From positions 647,716 through 711,715 of the forward strand of contig NZ_JAJIRQ010000001.1 in the NCBI RefSeq assembly GCF_025717605.1: a DNA stretch of 64,000 nucleotides. Reading direction: 5' to 3'. The position numbers and the translations under genes are program-made. The notes below the pieces were generated by a model, which saw only the letters and a program-made list of their open reading frames with translations, ran no database searches and had not been told where the DNA came from. Source of the stretch: Paucibacter sp. TC2R-5. GTDB lineage: Bacteria; Pseudomonadota; Gammaproteobacteria; Burkholderiales; Burkholderiaceae_C. This document shows positions 45,437 through 56,514 of this stretch, one piece after another (position 1 is the stretch's first letter; every line of letters starts with the position of its first letter).

Positions 45437-48274
45437 ATGAACCTGCTGCTCGCTACGGTTGTCCTTTTGCCCCTGTTGCTAGGCACTGTGCTGTGTGGCT
45501 GGTTGGGAGGTTTCAAAAGCCGGCCTCAAGCGCCTGCTTTAGCGGCCGGCTTGATCACCGCTGCGGTGTTTGGCTTGCTGCTGTCGGCTGCGCCCGAGGT
45601 GCTGCGGGGTCAGGTCTTGCTCAGTCATGTCGACTGGGTGCCGGCGATCGGCATGAATCTGGGCTTGCGCCTGGATGGCCTGTCGCTGTTATTTGCCGGC
45701 CTGATCACTGGCATCGGCCTGCTGATCATTGTTTACGCCGCCTTCTACCTCAGTGCCGACGACCCCAAGGGCAAGTTCTACAGCCAGCTGATGCTGTTCA
45801 TGGCGGCGATGCTGGGCATCGCGCTGTCCGATAACCTCTTGTTGCTGGTGGTGTTCTGGGAGCTGACCAGCATTTCTTCCTTCTTGTTGGTCGGCTATTG
45901 GGGCCACAAGGAAGAAGCTCGGCAGGGCGCCCGCATGGCGCTGGCGGTGACCGGTGGTGGCGGCCTGGTGCTGCTGGCCGGCGTGATCGTGCTGGGCCAG
46001 ATCTGCGGCAGCTATGACTTGGGCCAAATGTTGACCCAGCGCGACTTGGTGCAGGCCGACCCCCGTTACCCGCTAGCCTTGGGCTTGATTTTGGTGGGTG
46101 CCTTCAGCAAGAGCGCGCAACTGCCCTTCCACTTTTGGTTGCCCGAGGCGATGGCGGCGCCGACGCCGGTGTCGGCCTATTTGCACTCGGCCACCATGGT
46201 CAAAGCGGGGCTGTTTTTGCTGGCCCGGCTGTACCCGGTTCTGGGCGGCACGGTGCTGTTTGAAGGGGTGGTGGCCAGTGTCGGTCTGGCGACCATGGTG
46301 TTCGCCGCCTTTGTGGCGATCTTCAAACATGATTTGAAGGGGCTGCTGGCTTATTCGACCATCAGCCACCTGGGCTTCATCACCTTCATGATCGGCTTGG
46401 GAACGCCAATGTCCGCGGTGGTGGCGGTGTTTCACGTCCTCAACCATGCCTGTTTCAAGGCGGCGCTGTTCATGACGGCCGGCATTGTTGATCATGAAAC
46501 CGGCACGCGCGATATGCGCCGGCTCGGCGGCCTGATGAAGTTGATGCCCTGGGTTGGCAGTCTGGGTTTGCTGGCGGCGGCTGCGATGGCCGGTGTGCCG
46601 CCCTTCAATGGCTTCTTGTCCAAGGAGTTGATGCTGGAGCAGGCACTGCATGCCGGCTTTTGGGGTTCGCTGTCATGGGCGATTCCGGTTTTGGCGACGC
46701 TGGGGGGGCTGTGTTCGGTGGCGTATTCGCTGCGCCTGGTGCACGACGTTTTCTTCAACGGCCCGGCGCGTGAGTTGCCTCAAGCTCACCCGCATGAGCC
46801 GCCCTGGGGCATGAAGCTGCCGGTGCTGGTCTTGGTGGCTCTGTGTATTGCCATCGGCTTGGCGCCGATGTGGCTGGCGGCGCCTTTGGTGCAGGCGGCG
46901 GCCGGTGCGATGTTGGGTGAGCCCGCACCTGCTTTCCAGTTCGCCCTCTGGCATGGCCTGAACTTGCCCTTGTTGATGAGCGTGATTGCAGTGGCCGGCG
47001 GCGCGCTGCTGTACTTTGGCTTGATGAGAGGCGGGCGGCTGCATCGTTACTTGCCCGGGCCCCTCAGTGCCAAGGCGATGTTTCATGCCACGATCGATGG
47101 CTTGTTCGGCCTGGCCGGGCGCTGCACGCGCAGGCTGGAAAACGGCTCGCTGCAGCGCTATGCGGCCTGGATGGTGGCCACGGCCATTGCTTTGTCGGCC
47201 TGGCCTTTGCTGCGCAGCGAGGGGCTGACGACCGGCTCGCGTGAACTGCTGGCGGCGCCGCCCTTGGCGATCGGTGTTTGGCTGCTCTTGATCCTGATGG
47301 GCTTGGCGCTGGTCTTGATGCACCGGCAGCGCTTTGTGGCGGTGATTCTGGCCGGTGGCGTTGGGCTGGTGTGTTCGATGGCGTTTTTGGCCTTGTCGGC
47401 GCCCGATCTGGCGCTGACGCAGCTGTCGGTCGATGTGGTGTCTACCGCTTTGCTTTTGATGGGCCTGGCCTTGCTGCCGCAGGCCGGCAAGATCGAATCC
47501 AGTTCCTTGCGGCGCGGCCGTGATGCCTTGCTGGCCTTGCTCGGGGGCGGCGGCATGGCATGGTTGAGCTGGCTGATGCTGACCCGTGACCATGAGTCCA
47601 TCTCTTGGTACTTCCTGGAGAACGCCCTGGCGGGCGGCGGCGGCGCCAATGTGGTCAATGTGATCCTGGTTGATTTCCGCGGCTATGACACTTTTGGCGA
47701 AATCACCGTGCTGGGGATTGCGGCCGTCGGCGTGCTGGCCTTGCTGGACGGCTTTCGGGTCAAGCGCCCCAAGACGGACGGCGCCGGTCGGCCCTGGAGT
47801 TATGCCCGCGAGCCCTTGATGCTGCGGGTGGTGGCGCGGCTGGTGCTGCCGCTGGCCTTGATGGCTTCGGCCTACATCTATTGGCGCGGCCACAACTTGC
47901 CCGGCGGGGGTTTCATCGCCGGCCTGGTGACTGGCGTGGCCTTGGTTTTGCAATATATGGCGAACGGTCAGCAGCGGGCCGAAGCCTTGATGCATGCCCA
48001 AGGAGGCCGGCGTTATGTGCGCTGGATAGGCGTCGGGCTCTTGATCGCCTGGCTGACCGGCGTGGGCGCCTTCTTGTTCGGCCGGCCGTTTTTGAGCAGC
48101 GCGCATGGCCACCCCAGCCTGCCCTTGATTGGAGAGCTGCCCTTGGCCACGGCGGCGCTGTTTGATCTGGGTGTCTACATCACGGTGGTGGGGGCAACGA
48201 TGTTGATGCTGTCGGTGTTGGGCTCGGCCAGCAAAGACGGGCGCAAAGCAGTGACGCGGGGAGGCGGCAAATGA
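45437..48274 (+). CDS. mrpA: Monovalent cation/proton antiporter subunit A fused to subunit B
   Basis: 945 residues, about 20 transmembrane segments. The N-terminal two-thirds is the NuoL-like subunit A: GLLIIVYAAFYLS, FWELTSISSFLLVGYWGHKEEARQGA, STISHLGFITFMIGLG and HVLNHACFKAALFMTAGI. The C-terminal third includes the DUF4040/DUF4105-like part and the subunit B portion with PGGGFIAGLVTGVALVLQYMANG. Fusion of A and B is typical of the gram-negative PhaAB type. Together with the next five genes it forms a membrane complex that exports Na+ or K+ in exchange for protons. Start ATG 45437; each of the next four genes overlaps its predecessor by four bases. Confidence 0.94.
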   Translation: MNLLLATVVLLPLLLGTVLCGWLGGFKSRPQAPALAAGLITAAVFGLLLSAAPEVLRGQVLLSHVDWVPAIGMNLGLRLDGLSLLFAGLITGIGLLIIVYAAFYLSADDPKGKFYSQLMLFMAAMLGIALSDNLLLLVVFWELTSISSFLLVGYWGHKEEARQGARMALAVTGGGGLVLLAGVIVLGQICGSYDLGQMLTQRDLVQADPRYPLALGLILVGAFSKSAQLPFHFWLPEAMAAPTPVSAYLHSATMVKAGLFLLARLYPVLGGTVLFEGVVASVGLATMVFAAFVAIFKHDLKGLLAYSTISHLGFITFMIGLGTPMSAVVAVFHVLNHACFKAALFMTAGIVDHETGTRDMRRLGGLMKLMPWVGSLGLLAAAAMAGVPPFNGFLSKELMLEQALHAGFWGSLSWAIPVLATLGGLCSVAYSLRLVHDVFFNGPARELPQAHPHEPPWGMKLPVLVLVALCIAIGLAPMWLAAPLVQAAAGAMLGEPAPAFQFALWHGLNLPLLMSVIAVAGGALLYFGLMRGGRLHRYLPGPLSAKAMFHATIDGLFGLAGRCTRRLENGSLQRYAAWMVATAIALSAWPLLRSEGLTTGSRELLAAPPLAIGVWLLLILMGLALVLMHRQRFVAVILAGGVGLVCSMAFLALSAPDLALTQLSVDVVSTALLLMGLALLPQAGKIESSSLRRGRDALLALLGGGGMAWLSWLMLTRDHESISWYFLENALAGGGGANVVNVILVDFRGYDTFGEITVLGIAAVGVLALLDGFRVKRPKTDGAGRPWSYAREPLMLRVVARLVLPLALMASAYIYWRGHNLPGGGFIAGLVTGVALVLQYMANGQQRAEALMHAQGGRRYVRWIGVGLLIAWLTGVGAFLFGRPFLSSAHGHPSLPLIGELPLATAALFDLGVYITVVGATMLMLSVLGSASKDGRKAVTRGGGK

Positions 48275-48621
48275 CGATTTCTATGGAGTTTTTGCTCGCC
48301 AGCGGCATTGGCTGGGTGACGGCCTGCGGCATTTATTTGCTGCTGCGCGGGCGCAGTTTTTCGGTCGTGCTGGGTTTGAGTGTGATTGGTTACGCGGTCA
48401 ATGTGTTCATCTTCGCCATGGGGCGCTTGTGGAGCGGTGCCGCGCCGATATTGGGTCAGCGTGCCGCCTTGGTGGCGGACCCCTTGCCGCAAGCCTTGGT
48501 GCTGACGGCCATCGTGATCGGCTTTGCCACCACCGGCTTTGTGATCGAGTTGGCGCTGCGCAGCCGGCATGAAAACGGCAGCGACCATGTCGACGGCGTT
48601 GCGGAAGAGGGCACGCGATGA
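48271..48621 (+). CDS. mrpC: Monovalent cation/proton antiporter subunit C
   Basis: 116 residues, three transmembrane helices, NuoK-like. MEFLLASGIGWVTACGIYLLLRGRSFSVVLGLSVIGYAVNVFIF shows the buried-charge pattern of the family and DPLPQALVLTAIVIGFATTGF is its signature. ATG overlaps the subunit A stop by four bases and its own stop overlaps the next start. Confidence 0.94.
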   Translation: MTISMEFLLASGIGWVTACGIYLLLRGRSFSVVLGLSVIGYAVNVFIFAMGRLWSGAAPILGQRAALVADPLPQALVLTAIVIGFATTGFVIELALRSRHENGSDHVDGVAEEGTR

Positions 48622-50276
48622 ATTGGTTTGATCAGACTTGGTTCTTTCAACCTTGGTTTTTTCAACATTTGGCGGTTTTGCCCGTTTTGCTGCCGGCGCT
48701 GACCGCTGTGGCCTTGCTGCTGCTGGGCGATCACGGCGGTGACAGCCACGGCGGGCATGGCCATCACAAGCTCTTGTGGGCGCGCCGCATCGGCATGGCT
48801 TCTGCCGCCCTGGGTCTGCTTTTGGCCGTGGTCTTGGTCATGCGCGCCGCTCAAGGTGAGCTGATCACCTACCGGCTGGGCGACTGGCCGGCGCCGTTCG
48901 GCATCATTTTGCTGGTCGACCGGCTGGGCGCCCTGATGCTGCTCTTGAGCGCTTGTGTGGCGCTGCCGGTGCTGTGGTACGCCACCGGCGGCTGGGACGC
49001 CCATGGGCGCTATTTCCACGCGCTGTTCCAGTTTCAGCTGATGGGTTTGAACGGCGCCTTCGTGACCGGCGATTTGTTCAATCTCTTCGTCTTCTTCGAG
49101 GTCTTGCTGATCGCATCCTATGTGTTGATGGTGCATGGCCAAGGGGCCGAGCGCTTCCGGGTCGGCCTGCATTACGTGGTCTTGAACCTGGCCGCCTCGG
49201 CGCTGTTCTTGATCGGCCTGGCGCTGATTTACGCCAAGACCGGCACGCTCAATATGGCTGACTTGGCGCTGCGGGTGCCGGCAGTTGCCGCGCCCGACGC
49301 GGCCGTGTTGCAGGTGGCGGCGATGCTGTTGCTGGTGGTGTTCGGCTTCAAAGCGGCGCTGATGCCGCTGGCCATGTGGTTGCCCGCGACCTACGCGGCG
49401 TCCAGCCCGCCGGTGGCGGCCTTGTTTGCCATCATGACCAAGGTGGGTGTGTATGCGATCGTTCGCGTGCACGGCGTGGTGTTTGGCGACAGCGGCGGGG
49501 CGAGTGCTTTTGCGGTGGCGCCGATTCTGCTGCCGCTGGCGCTGGCTACCAGTGTGTTGGCGGTTTTGGGGGCTTTGGCGGCCAAGACCTTGGCGCGTTT
49601 GGTGGCCTGGTTGACCGTGGTGTCGGTAGGGACGGTGTTGGCCGGCCTGGGCTTGTACGGAAGTGCGGCCTGGGGTGCGGCGTTTTACTACATGCTCAAC
49701 AGCACCTTGGTGATTGCGGCCTTGTTTTTGTTGGCCGAGTTGGTGGCGGCGCAGCGCGGTGATGCGGATGGGCAGTTGCTGCCCGCCGCGCCGGTGGCGC
49801 AGCCGACGCTGCTGGGCTTGATGATGTTGTTGGCCGCAGCGTCCGCTGCGGGCTTGCCGCCGCTGCCGGGCTTTATCGGCAAGCTGATGCTGCTGGAGGC
49901 GGCCAGCAGCCATGCCTGGGCGCCCTTGGTCTGGACGGTGTTGCTGCTGGTGGGCTTTTTCACGCTTTTGGGCCTGGCCCGGGCGGGCAGCATTTTGTTC
50001 TGGCATGTGCGCCAGGACCTGCCGGCCAATGTCAGTGCCGGCGGCAGCCCCAAGCTGGTCTGGGCGACTTGCAGCTTGCTGGGTGCAAGCGTGCTGCTCA
50101 GCCTGGCTGCCGCGCCGATTCAGCGTTATACCCAAGCGGCAGCCGTGCAATTGAGCGACCGCGCAGCCTATGCGGCGGCGGTGCTGGGCGCTTATGGAGA
50201 GCCGGGCAGTCAGCCGACAACTCGGCCCTATCTTGAGCCGAGCAAACCCGTTCCTCTGCAGGAGGTGAAGCCATGA
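48618..50276 (+). CDS. mrpD: Monovalent cation/proton antiporter subunit D
   Basis: 552 residues, NuoN/NuoM-like with about 14 transmembrane helices; the second proton-path subunit. Conserved segments: GDLFNLFVFFEVLLIASYVLM, LKF-like FGFKAALMPLAMWLPATYAASSPPVAALFAIMTKVGVYA, and GLPPLPGFIGKLMLLEA. Odd detail: the first cytoplasmic/periplasmic loop (about residues 36-50) is His-rich (GDHGGDSHGGHGHH), a possible metal- or pH-sensing insert that is not part of the core fold. Codes between subunits C and E with 4-base overlaps on both sides. Confidence 0.94.
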   Translation: MNWFDQTWFFQPWFFQHLAVLPVLLPALTAVALLLLGDHGGDSHGGHGHHKLLWARRIGMASAALGLLLAVVLVMRAAQGELITYRLGDWPAPFGIILLVDRLGALMLLLSACVALPVLWYATGGWDAHGRYFHALFQFQLMGLNGAFVTGDLFNLFVFFEVLLIASYVLMVHGQGAERFRVGLHYVVLNLAASALFLIGLALIYAKTGTLNMADLALRVPAVAAPDAAVLQVAAMLLLVVFGFKAALMPLAMWLPATYAASSPPVAALFAIMTKVGVYAIVRVHGVVFGDSGGASAFAVAPILLPLALATSVLAVLGALAAKTLARLVAWLTVVSVGTVLAGLGLYGSAAWGAAFYYMLNSTLVIAALFLLAELVAAQRGDADGQLLPAAPVAQPTLLGLMMLLAAASAAGLPPLPGFIGKLMLLEAASSHAWAPLVWTVLLLVGFFTLLGLARAGSILFWHVRQDLPANVSAGGSPKLVWATCSLLGASVLLSLAAAPIQRYTQAAAVQLSDRAAYAAAVLGAYGEPGSQPTTRPYLEPSKPVPLQEVKP

Positions 50277-50782
50277 AAAAGGATGCGCTTCTTGCGGGCA
50301 AGGCGTGGTTCAGCCATCCAGCCCTGTCGGTCTTGCTTTTCCTGGTCTGGCTGCTTTTGCAGCAAAGCCTGAGCTTTGCGCATGTGCTGATGGCCGCGCT
50401 GTTGAGTGTGGCGCTGCCGCGTTTGCTGCACGGCCTCTTGGGCCCGGCCATGCGGCCCAAACGCTGGGCGCTGGTGCTGCGCTTTGGCCTGATCGTGCTG
50501 TGGGATATCGTGGTTTCCAACGTGACCGTGGCACGCCTGGTGCTGGGGCCATCCGCCAAACCCCAGCCGGCTTGGGTGCGCGTGCCGCTGGCCTTGCGTC
50601 AGCCCGGCCCCATCATGCTGCTGGCGACCATCATCACCACCACGCCGGGCACGGTGTCTTGTGTGGTCGATGACGAAGCCCATGAAATCTGGGTGCACGC
50701 GCTGGACTGCATTGATGCGCAAGAGATGGCCGCGCAGATCAAGCAGCGCTATGAGCAGCCTTTGCTGGAGATATTTGAATGA
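50273..50782 (+). CDS. mrpE: Monovalent cation/proton antiporter subunit E
   Basis: 169 residues. Two N-terminal membrane helices and a C-terminal cytoplasmic domain. Diagnostic: WDIVVSNVTVARLVLGP, VRVPLALRQPGPIMLLATIITTTPGTVSCVVD and IWVHALDCID. Needed for complex assembly in characterised Mrp systems. Overlaps neighbours by four bases on both sides. Confidence 0.94.
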   Translation: MKKDALLAGKAWFSHPALSVLLFLVWLLLQQSLSFAHVLMAALLSVALPRLLHGLLGPAMRPKRWALVLRFGLIVLWDIVVSNVTVARLVLGPSAKPQPAWVRVPLALRQPGPIMLLATIITTTPGTVSCVVDDEAHEIWVHALDCIDAQEMAAQIKQRYEQPLLEIFE

Positions 50783-51078
50783 CGACGCATTTGTTTTTTG
50801 ATTGGCCGCTGCTGGCCTGGGCGCTGAATTTCGCCACTGGCGCGGTCGGTTTGGCGCTGCTGCTGACCGGCTGGCGCTTGCTGGTCGGGCCGACAGTCAC
50901 TGACCGCGTGCTGGCGCTCGACACCATGTATGTCAATGTCGTCGCGCTAGTGGTCTTGCAGGGGCTGCGCGAAGGCAGCGGCCTGTTGTTCGAGGCGGCA
51001 ATGATCATTGCGCTCTTGGGTTTTGCGTCAACGGTGGCGCTGGCGCGCTACCTCAGTCGCGGCGATGTGCTGGAGTAA
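50779..51078 (+). CDS. mrpF: Monovalent cation/proton antiporter subunit F
   Basis: 99 residues, three membrane helices. LTGWRLLVGPTVTDRVLALDTMYVN is the family signature; the conserved Asp after VTDR lies in helix 2. Starts four bases inside subunit E and ends 18 bases before subunit G. Confidence 0.93.
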   Translation: MTTHLFFDWPLLAWALNFATGAVGLALLLTGWRLLVGPTVTDRVLALDTMYVNVVALVVLQGLREGSGLLFEAAMIIALLGFASTVALARYLSRGDVLE

Positions 51079-51096
51079 ATTGGAGTAAGCGAGACC

Positions 51097-51441
51097 ATGG
51101 CTAACCTTGAAATCCACGGGCTGGCGCAAGTTGCCATCAGCCTGTTCTTGATCATCGGCGGCTTGTTCGCGCTGATCGGCGCGATCGGCATGTTGCGCTT
51201 CCCGGACTTCTTCATGCGTTTGCATGCGCCCACCAAGGCCACCACCTTGGGGGTTGGCGGCGTTTTGCTGGCCAGTCTGATCTATCACTGGACGCAAGGC
51301 CAATTTGGCCTGCAAGAACTGTTGATCACGCTGTTCTTGTTTATCACCGCGCCGGTCTCGGCCAATCTCTTGGCCAAGGCGGCGCTGCATTTGCGCTTGC
51401 CCTCCAAGGCCGGGCTGCCGCCAGGGCAGCCGCGGCCTTGA
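51097..51441 (+). CDS. mrpG: Monovalent cation/proton antiporter subunit G
   Basis: 114 residues, three membrane helices. Signature: GGLFALIGAIGMLRFPDFFMRLHAPTKATTLGVGGVLLA, followed by ITAPVSANLLAKAAL. Last gene of the operon. A 141-base nested palindrome follows 5 bases after its stop and may end transcription from both sides. Confidence 0.93.
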   Translation: MANLEIHGLAQVAISLFLIIGGLFALIGAIGMLRFPDFFMRLHAPTKATTLGVGGVLLASLIYHWTQGQFGLQELLITLFLFITAPVSANLLAKAALHLRLPSKAGLPPGQPRP

Positions 51442-51446
51442 ATTGA

Positions 51447-51587
51447 GAGTGTGAGAACTTTTTACTGCGCAACCCCCATGCGGCGTTGGCCGAATGCTCG
51501 GAATCCTCACGTACAGCAAGTACGCTCCGGTTCCTGCGCTTCGGCCGCCTAGCCTGACGGCCGCTCGCTACAAAAATTCTCACCCTC
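51447..51587. repeat. Nested palindromic intergenic element between convergent genes
   Basis: A 141-base cruciform-like element. Outer arms: GAGTGTGAGAACTTTTT (51447-51463) against AAAAATTCTCACCCTC (51572-51587). Next: GCGGC/GCCGC (51480-51484/51560-51564), then GGCCGAA/TTCGGCC (51488-51494/51540-51546), then GGAATCC/GGTTCC (51500-51506/51529-51534), and the apex CGTAC-AGCAA-GTACG (51510-51524). It fills the whole gap between mrpG and the exchanger gene. It looks like a dispersed intergenic repeat that can act as a bidirectional terminator; only one copy is in this window. Confidence 0.7.
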
Positions 51588-51591
51588 TACA

Positions 51592-52668
51592 TCAGGCCTT
51601 GTTGCTGGCCGGCTTGCGAAGCAAGCTGGCAATCAGGGTCAGCACGGTCAGCGGCAGGAAGAACATCAGCATCACATTGCTGAACATGGGCAGGGCGTCA
51701 TGCTGCTGACTCATCAAGATCAAATAGGCGGTGTAGGCGACGTAGTAGCCGATGAAGATGAAGCCTTCCCAGCGTGCGATCTCGCGCCCGCTGAGCATCA
51801 CCGGCAGGCAGGCCAGCGCCACCACGAGCATCACCCAGATATCGAAGTTCAGCACCGAATCGGCCACCGGCACGCTGGCCGGCGCGATCAGCGCGGTCAG
51901 GCCCAGGCAACCCAGGATGTTGAAGATATTGCTGCCCACGACGTTGCCGATGGCGATGTCGCGCTGACCTCGGATGGCTGCCATGATGGACGTGGCGACC
52001 TCCGGCATCGAAGTGCCGGCCGCCACGATCGTCAGGCCAATCACCAAATCGCTAACGCCCAGGCTCTTGGCCACCGTGATGGCCGCATCCACCAGCCAGC
52101 CCGAGCCCAGCACCAGCAGGCCCAGACCCACCGCGATCAGCAAAATTTGCACCGCCCAATGCTTGTCCCAATTGGCCTCGGCCGGCATTTCTTCGGTGAA
52201 CTCCGCCTGCGTCTCTTTCGACTCGCGCCGCGACTGCCGCACCAGCAGCACGGTATAGGCCAAGAACAGCGCCATCATCAACAAACCGTCGTTGATGCTC
52301 AGCCGCCCGTCCAGCCCCAAGGCCAGCAGCAGCAGCGAGGCGCCTATCATCACCGGCACCTCTTGGCGAATCACCTGCGCGTGCACGGTCAAGGGCACGA
52401 TCAGGGCTGAGATGCCCAGAATGAACAGCACATTGAAAATATTGCTGCCGACCACATTGCCGATGGCGAGGTCGGGCAGGCCGTCCAGAGCGGCGCCGAT
52501 AGACACCGCAACCTCCGGCGCGCTGGTGCCCATAGAAACCACGGTCAAGCCCACCACCAAGGGTGAGATGCCCGCCGACAAGGCCAGCTTGCTGGCGCCG
52601 CGTACAAGCAACTCGGCGCCACAGACCAAGGCGATCAGTCCGAGCAAGAAGAATCCGAGCGTCAACAT
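51592..52668 (-). CDS. Calcium/sodium exchanger, CaCA family (YrbG-like)
   Basis: 358 residues with ten predicted membrane helices in two inverted halves, each carrying an alpha-repeat: GLTVVSMGTSAPEVAVSIGAAL with NVVGSNIFNVLFILG in the first half and GLTIVAAGTSMPEVATSIMAAI with NVVGSNIFNILGCLG in the second. These bind the cations. A cytoplasmic loop with SRRESKETQAEFTEE lies between the halves. Member of the inner-membrane K+/Na+-dependent or Ca2+/H+ exchange group; exact ions unknown. It is 15 bases downstream of the YqhA gene and convergent with the Mrp operon, which also moves Na+. Confidence 0.92.
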   Translation of the reverse strand: MLTLGFFLLGLIALVCGAELLVRGASKLALSAGISPLVVGLTVVSMGTSAPEVAVSIGAALDGLPDLAIGNVVGSNIFNVLFILGISALIVPLTVHAQVIRQEVPVMIGASLLLLALGLDGRLSINDGLLMMALFLAYTVLLVRQSRRESKETQAEFTEEMPAEANWDKHWAVQILLIAVGLGLLVLGSGWLVDAAITVAKSLGVSDLVIGLTIVAAGTSMPEVATSIMAAIRGQRDIAIGNVVGSNIFNILGCLGLTALIAPASVPVADSVLNFDIWVMLVVALACLPVMLSGREIARWEGFIFIGYYVAYTAYLILMSQQHDALPMFSNVMLMFFLPLTVLTLIASLLRKPASNKA

Positions 52669-52683
52669 CTGGCTTTGAGCTTT

Positions 52684-53286
52684 TCAGTGAGCTTTGCTAT
52701 TGCTGGGGCCACTCAGCAATTTGTCGGTGTAGGCAATCGCCAAGGCCGAGAGCAAGAAAGTGAAGTGAATCATGGTCTGCCACATCAGCGTCTTCTCGGT
52801 GTAGTTTTCGGCGTTGATGAAAGTCTTGAGCAGGTGAATCGACGAGATGCCGATGATGGCTGTGGCCAACTTGACCTTCAACACCGATGCGTTGACATGG
52901 CTGAGCCACTCGGGCTGGTCGGGGTGGTCTTCCAGGCCCATGCGCGACACAAAGGTTTCGTAGCCGCCCACGATCACCATGATCAACAAGTTGGAGATCA
53001 TCACCACGTCGATCAGGCCCAGCACCACCAGCATCAGAATGGTTTCATTCAACTTGGCCGGCGCCAAGGCGGACTGGTAGCCGATGCTCTTGACGAGAAT
53101 ATTGAGCGCCTCGGTGTTGCCGAAAGCGGCCTCGATCAAATGCACCAACTCGGTCCAGAACTGAAAGACGTAGACGGCTTGGGCCAGGATCAAACCCAGA
53201 TACAGCGGCACTTGCAACCAGCGGCTGGCAAAAATCAGGTTGGACAAGGGACGCATCAAGCGGGTCGGAGGTGTTGGGGTGGACAT
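52684..53286 (-). CDS. YqhA family membrane protein (TIGR00645/UPF0114-like)
   Basis: 200 residues with four predicted transmembrane helices. Recognised by [19 protein letters not shown] at the N-terminus, [27 protein letters not shown] and [20 protein letters not shown]. Function unknown. It is 15 bases before the Na/Ca exchanger on the same strand and so likely shares a transcript. Divergent from acs; the 185-base gap holds the hairpin GAGGCG/CGCCTC near 53313-53334. Confidence 0.88.
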   Translation of the reverse strand: MSTPTPPTRLMRPLSNLIFASRWLQVPLYLGLILAQAVYVFQFWTELVHLIEAAFGNTEALNILVKSIGYQSALAPAKLNETILMLVVLGLIDVVMISNLLIMVIVGGYETFVSRMGLEDHPDQPEWLSHVNASVLKVKLATAIIGISSIHLLKTFINAENYTEKTLMWQTMIHFTFLLSALAIAYTDKLLSGPSNSKAH

Positions 53287-53471
53287 CGGGTTTCCTCGGG
53301 GGTGTCGGAGTTTGAGGCGGATTCTATTGCGCCTCAGTGAAAATTCGAGGCCAAGGTACAGGCATTTACCACGTTAGAGTAAGCGCTTCGTCAGAGACAA
53401 GACGCACAGTAGCGCCCAGTTGTCCAAGTTAAGTCCTTCTTGTAATCCGCTCCTGTCAGAGGAATCACATC

Positions 53472-55433
<1,962 letters not shown>

Positions 55434-55810
55434 TCAAGGATGCGCGAGCGCAGCTCGCGCCGGCGCCACAGGCGCGTGCAGGATTCGGGGAGCACTCACG
55501 CGGCTAGCCGCGTGATGTGATCACCAGAACCCAGCCATCTTGGATCAGTTGTCGGAAGCCAACTGATCCAAGAGACGCCTGCGCAGCAGTCGTCAGCGCC
55601 AAAGGCGCATGGCTGGGTTAGGGATCACTCATATCGCGCAGCGATGTGGGTGATCACAGAACCCATGTGTCGGAAGCCAACTGATCCAAGAGACGCCTGC
55701 GCAGCAGTCGTCAGCGCCAAAGGCGCTTGGCTGGGTTAGGGATCACTCATGTCGCGCAGCGATGTGGGTGATCACAGAACCCTTCTGTCGCAAGCCAACT
55801 GATCCAAACT

Positions 55811-55831
55811 AACGCCCGCCTCGCGGGCGTT
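55811..55831. terminator. GC-rich hairpin closing the repeat array
   Basis: AACGCCCGC pairs perfectly with GCGGGCGTT across CTC. The sequence after it is CCCC, not a T-run, so intrinsic termination would be weak. It separates the repeats from the leader of the OmpA-like gene. Confidence 0.45.
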
Positions 55832-55916
55832 CCCCATTGCGCCCGTTAGAATCCGCCCCGACTCGAATTGAACCTTTTCGATTGATCTGATTCCCTTAAT
55901 CCTGGAGATTTTCACA

Positions 55917-56420
55917 ATGGCTTCTTCCGACAAACAAGACGACAACGAACGCATTGCCCTGTGGCTTGTTGGCCTTGTCATCGCAATTTTGCTGGTCAGC
56001 ATCACTTCTTACGTACTGATCAAGCAGCGTCACCGTGCGGCCCCCGCACCTGTGGCCGTGGCCGCCATGTCCGATGCGGATCTGTACGACGCGCCGCTGA
56101 GTGGCGAGTTGCTGGCGACCGTGCACTTCGGTTTTGCCGAAGCTACCGTGCCGGTTGAGGCCGCCCCCGACCTGGCCCGTGCGATGGAAGCCTTGATGGC
56201 CGCACCAGCGCGCAAGATCGTTATCGCCGGTTTTCATGACGCCAGTGGCGACGCGGCCAAGAATGCCGAGTTGGCCAAGCAACGCGCCATCGCGACGCGC
56301 TCGGTGCTGACCGCCGCTGGTGTGGACGCTGGCCGCATCTTGCTGCGCAAGCCTGAGTCGACCCTGGCCGACGGCACTGCCGACGAAGCCCGCCGGGTGG
56401 AGATCCGTTTGCTGGACTGA
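55917..56420 (+). CDS. OmpA-like protein with an N-terminal membrane anchor
   Basis: 167 residues. One transmembrane segment near the N-terminus (about residues 13-34, IALWLVGLVIAILLVSITSYVLI) with a charged start, then a periplasmic OmpA/MotB-like domain (about 65-167): ATVHFGFAEATVPVEA, KIVIAGFHDASGDAAKNAELAKQRAIATRSVLTAAG and EARRVEIRLLD. The usual DxxG and NxxLSxxRA motifs are altered (HDASGD, NAELAKQRA), so peptidoglycan binding is likely but not certain. A good RBS (CCTGGAGA) precedes the ATG. Followed by a strong bidirectional terminator. Confidence 0.85.
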   Translation: MASSDKQDDNERIALWLVGLVIAILLVSITSYVLIKQRHRAAPAPVAVAAMSDADLYDAPLSGELLATVHFGFAEATVPVEAAPDLARAMEALMAAPARKIVIAGFHDASGDAAKNAELAKQRAIATRSVLTAAGVDAGRILLRKPESTLADGTADEARRVEIRLLD

Positions 56421-56455
56421 GGAACGGATGGGCCGCTCTTGTCGGCCTTTGAATC

Positions 56456-56499
56456 AAAAAAAACGCCGCCAGTGAATGATCGCTGGCGGCGCTTTTTTT
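56456..56499. terminator. Bidirectional rho-independent terminator between convergent genes
   Basis: CGCCGCCAG (56464-56472) pairs with CTGGCGGCG (56483-56491) across ten bases. An A-run precedes it and TTTTTTT follows, so it can terminate the OmpA-like gene on one strand and the chemotaxis receptor on the other. Confidence 0.88.
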
Positions 56500-56514
56500 C
56501 TGGGCGTTCAATGC

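Noticed and set aside
55434-55916. CRISPR array
   Set aside because: Repeat units are about 118 bases, contiguous without spacers, and contain several stems; no cas genes are near.
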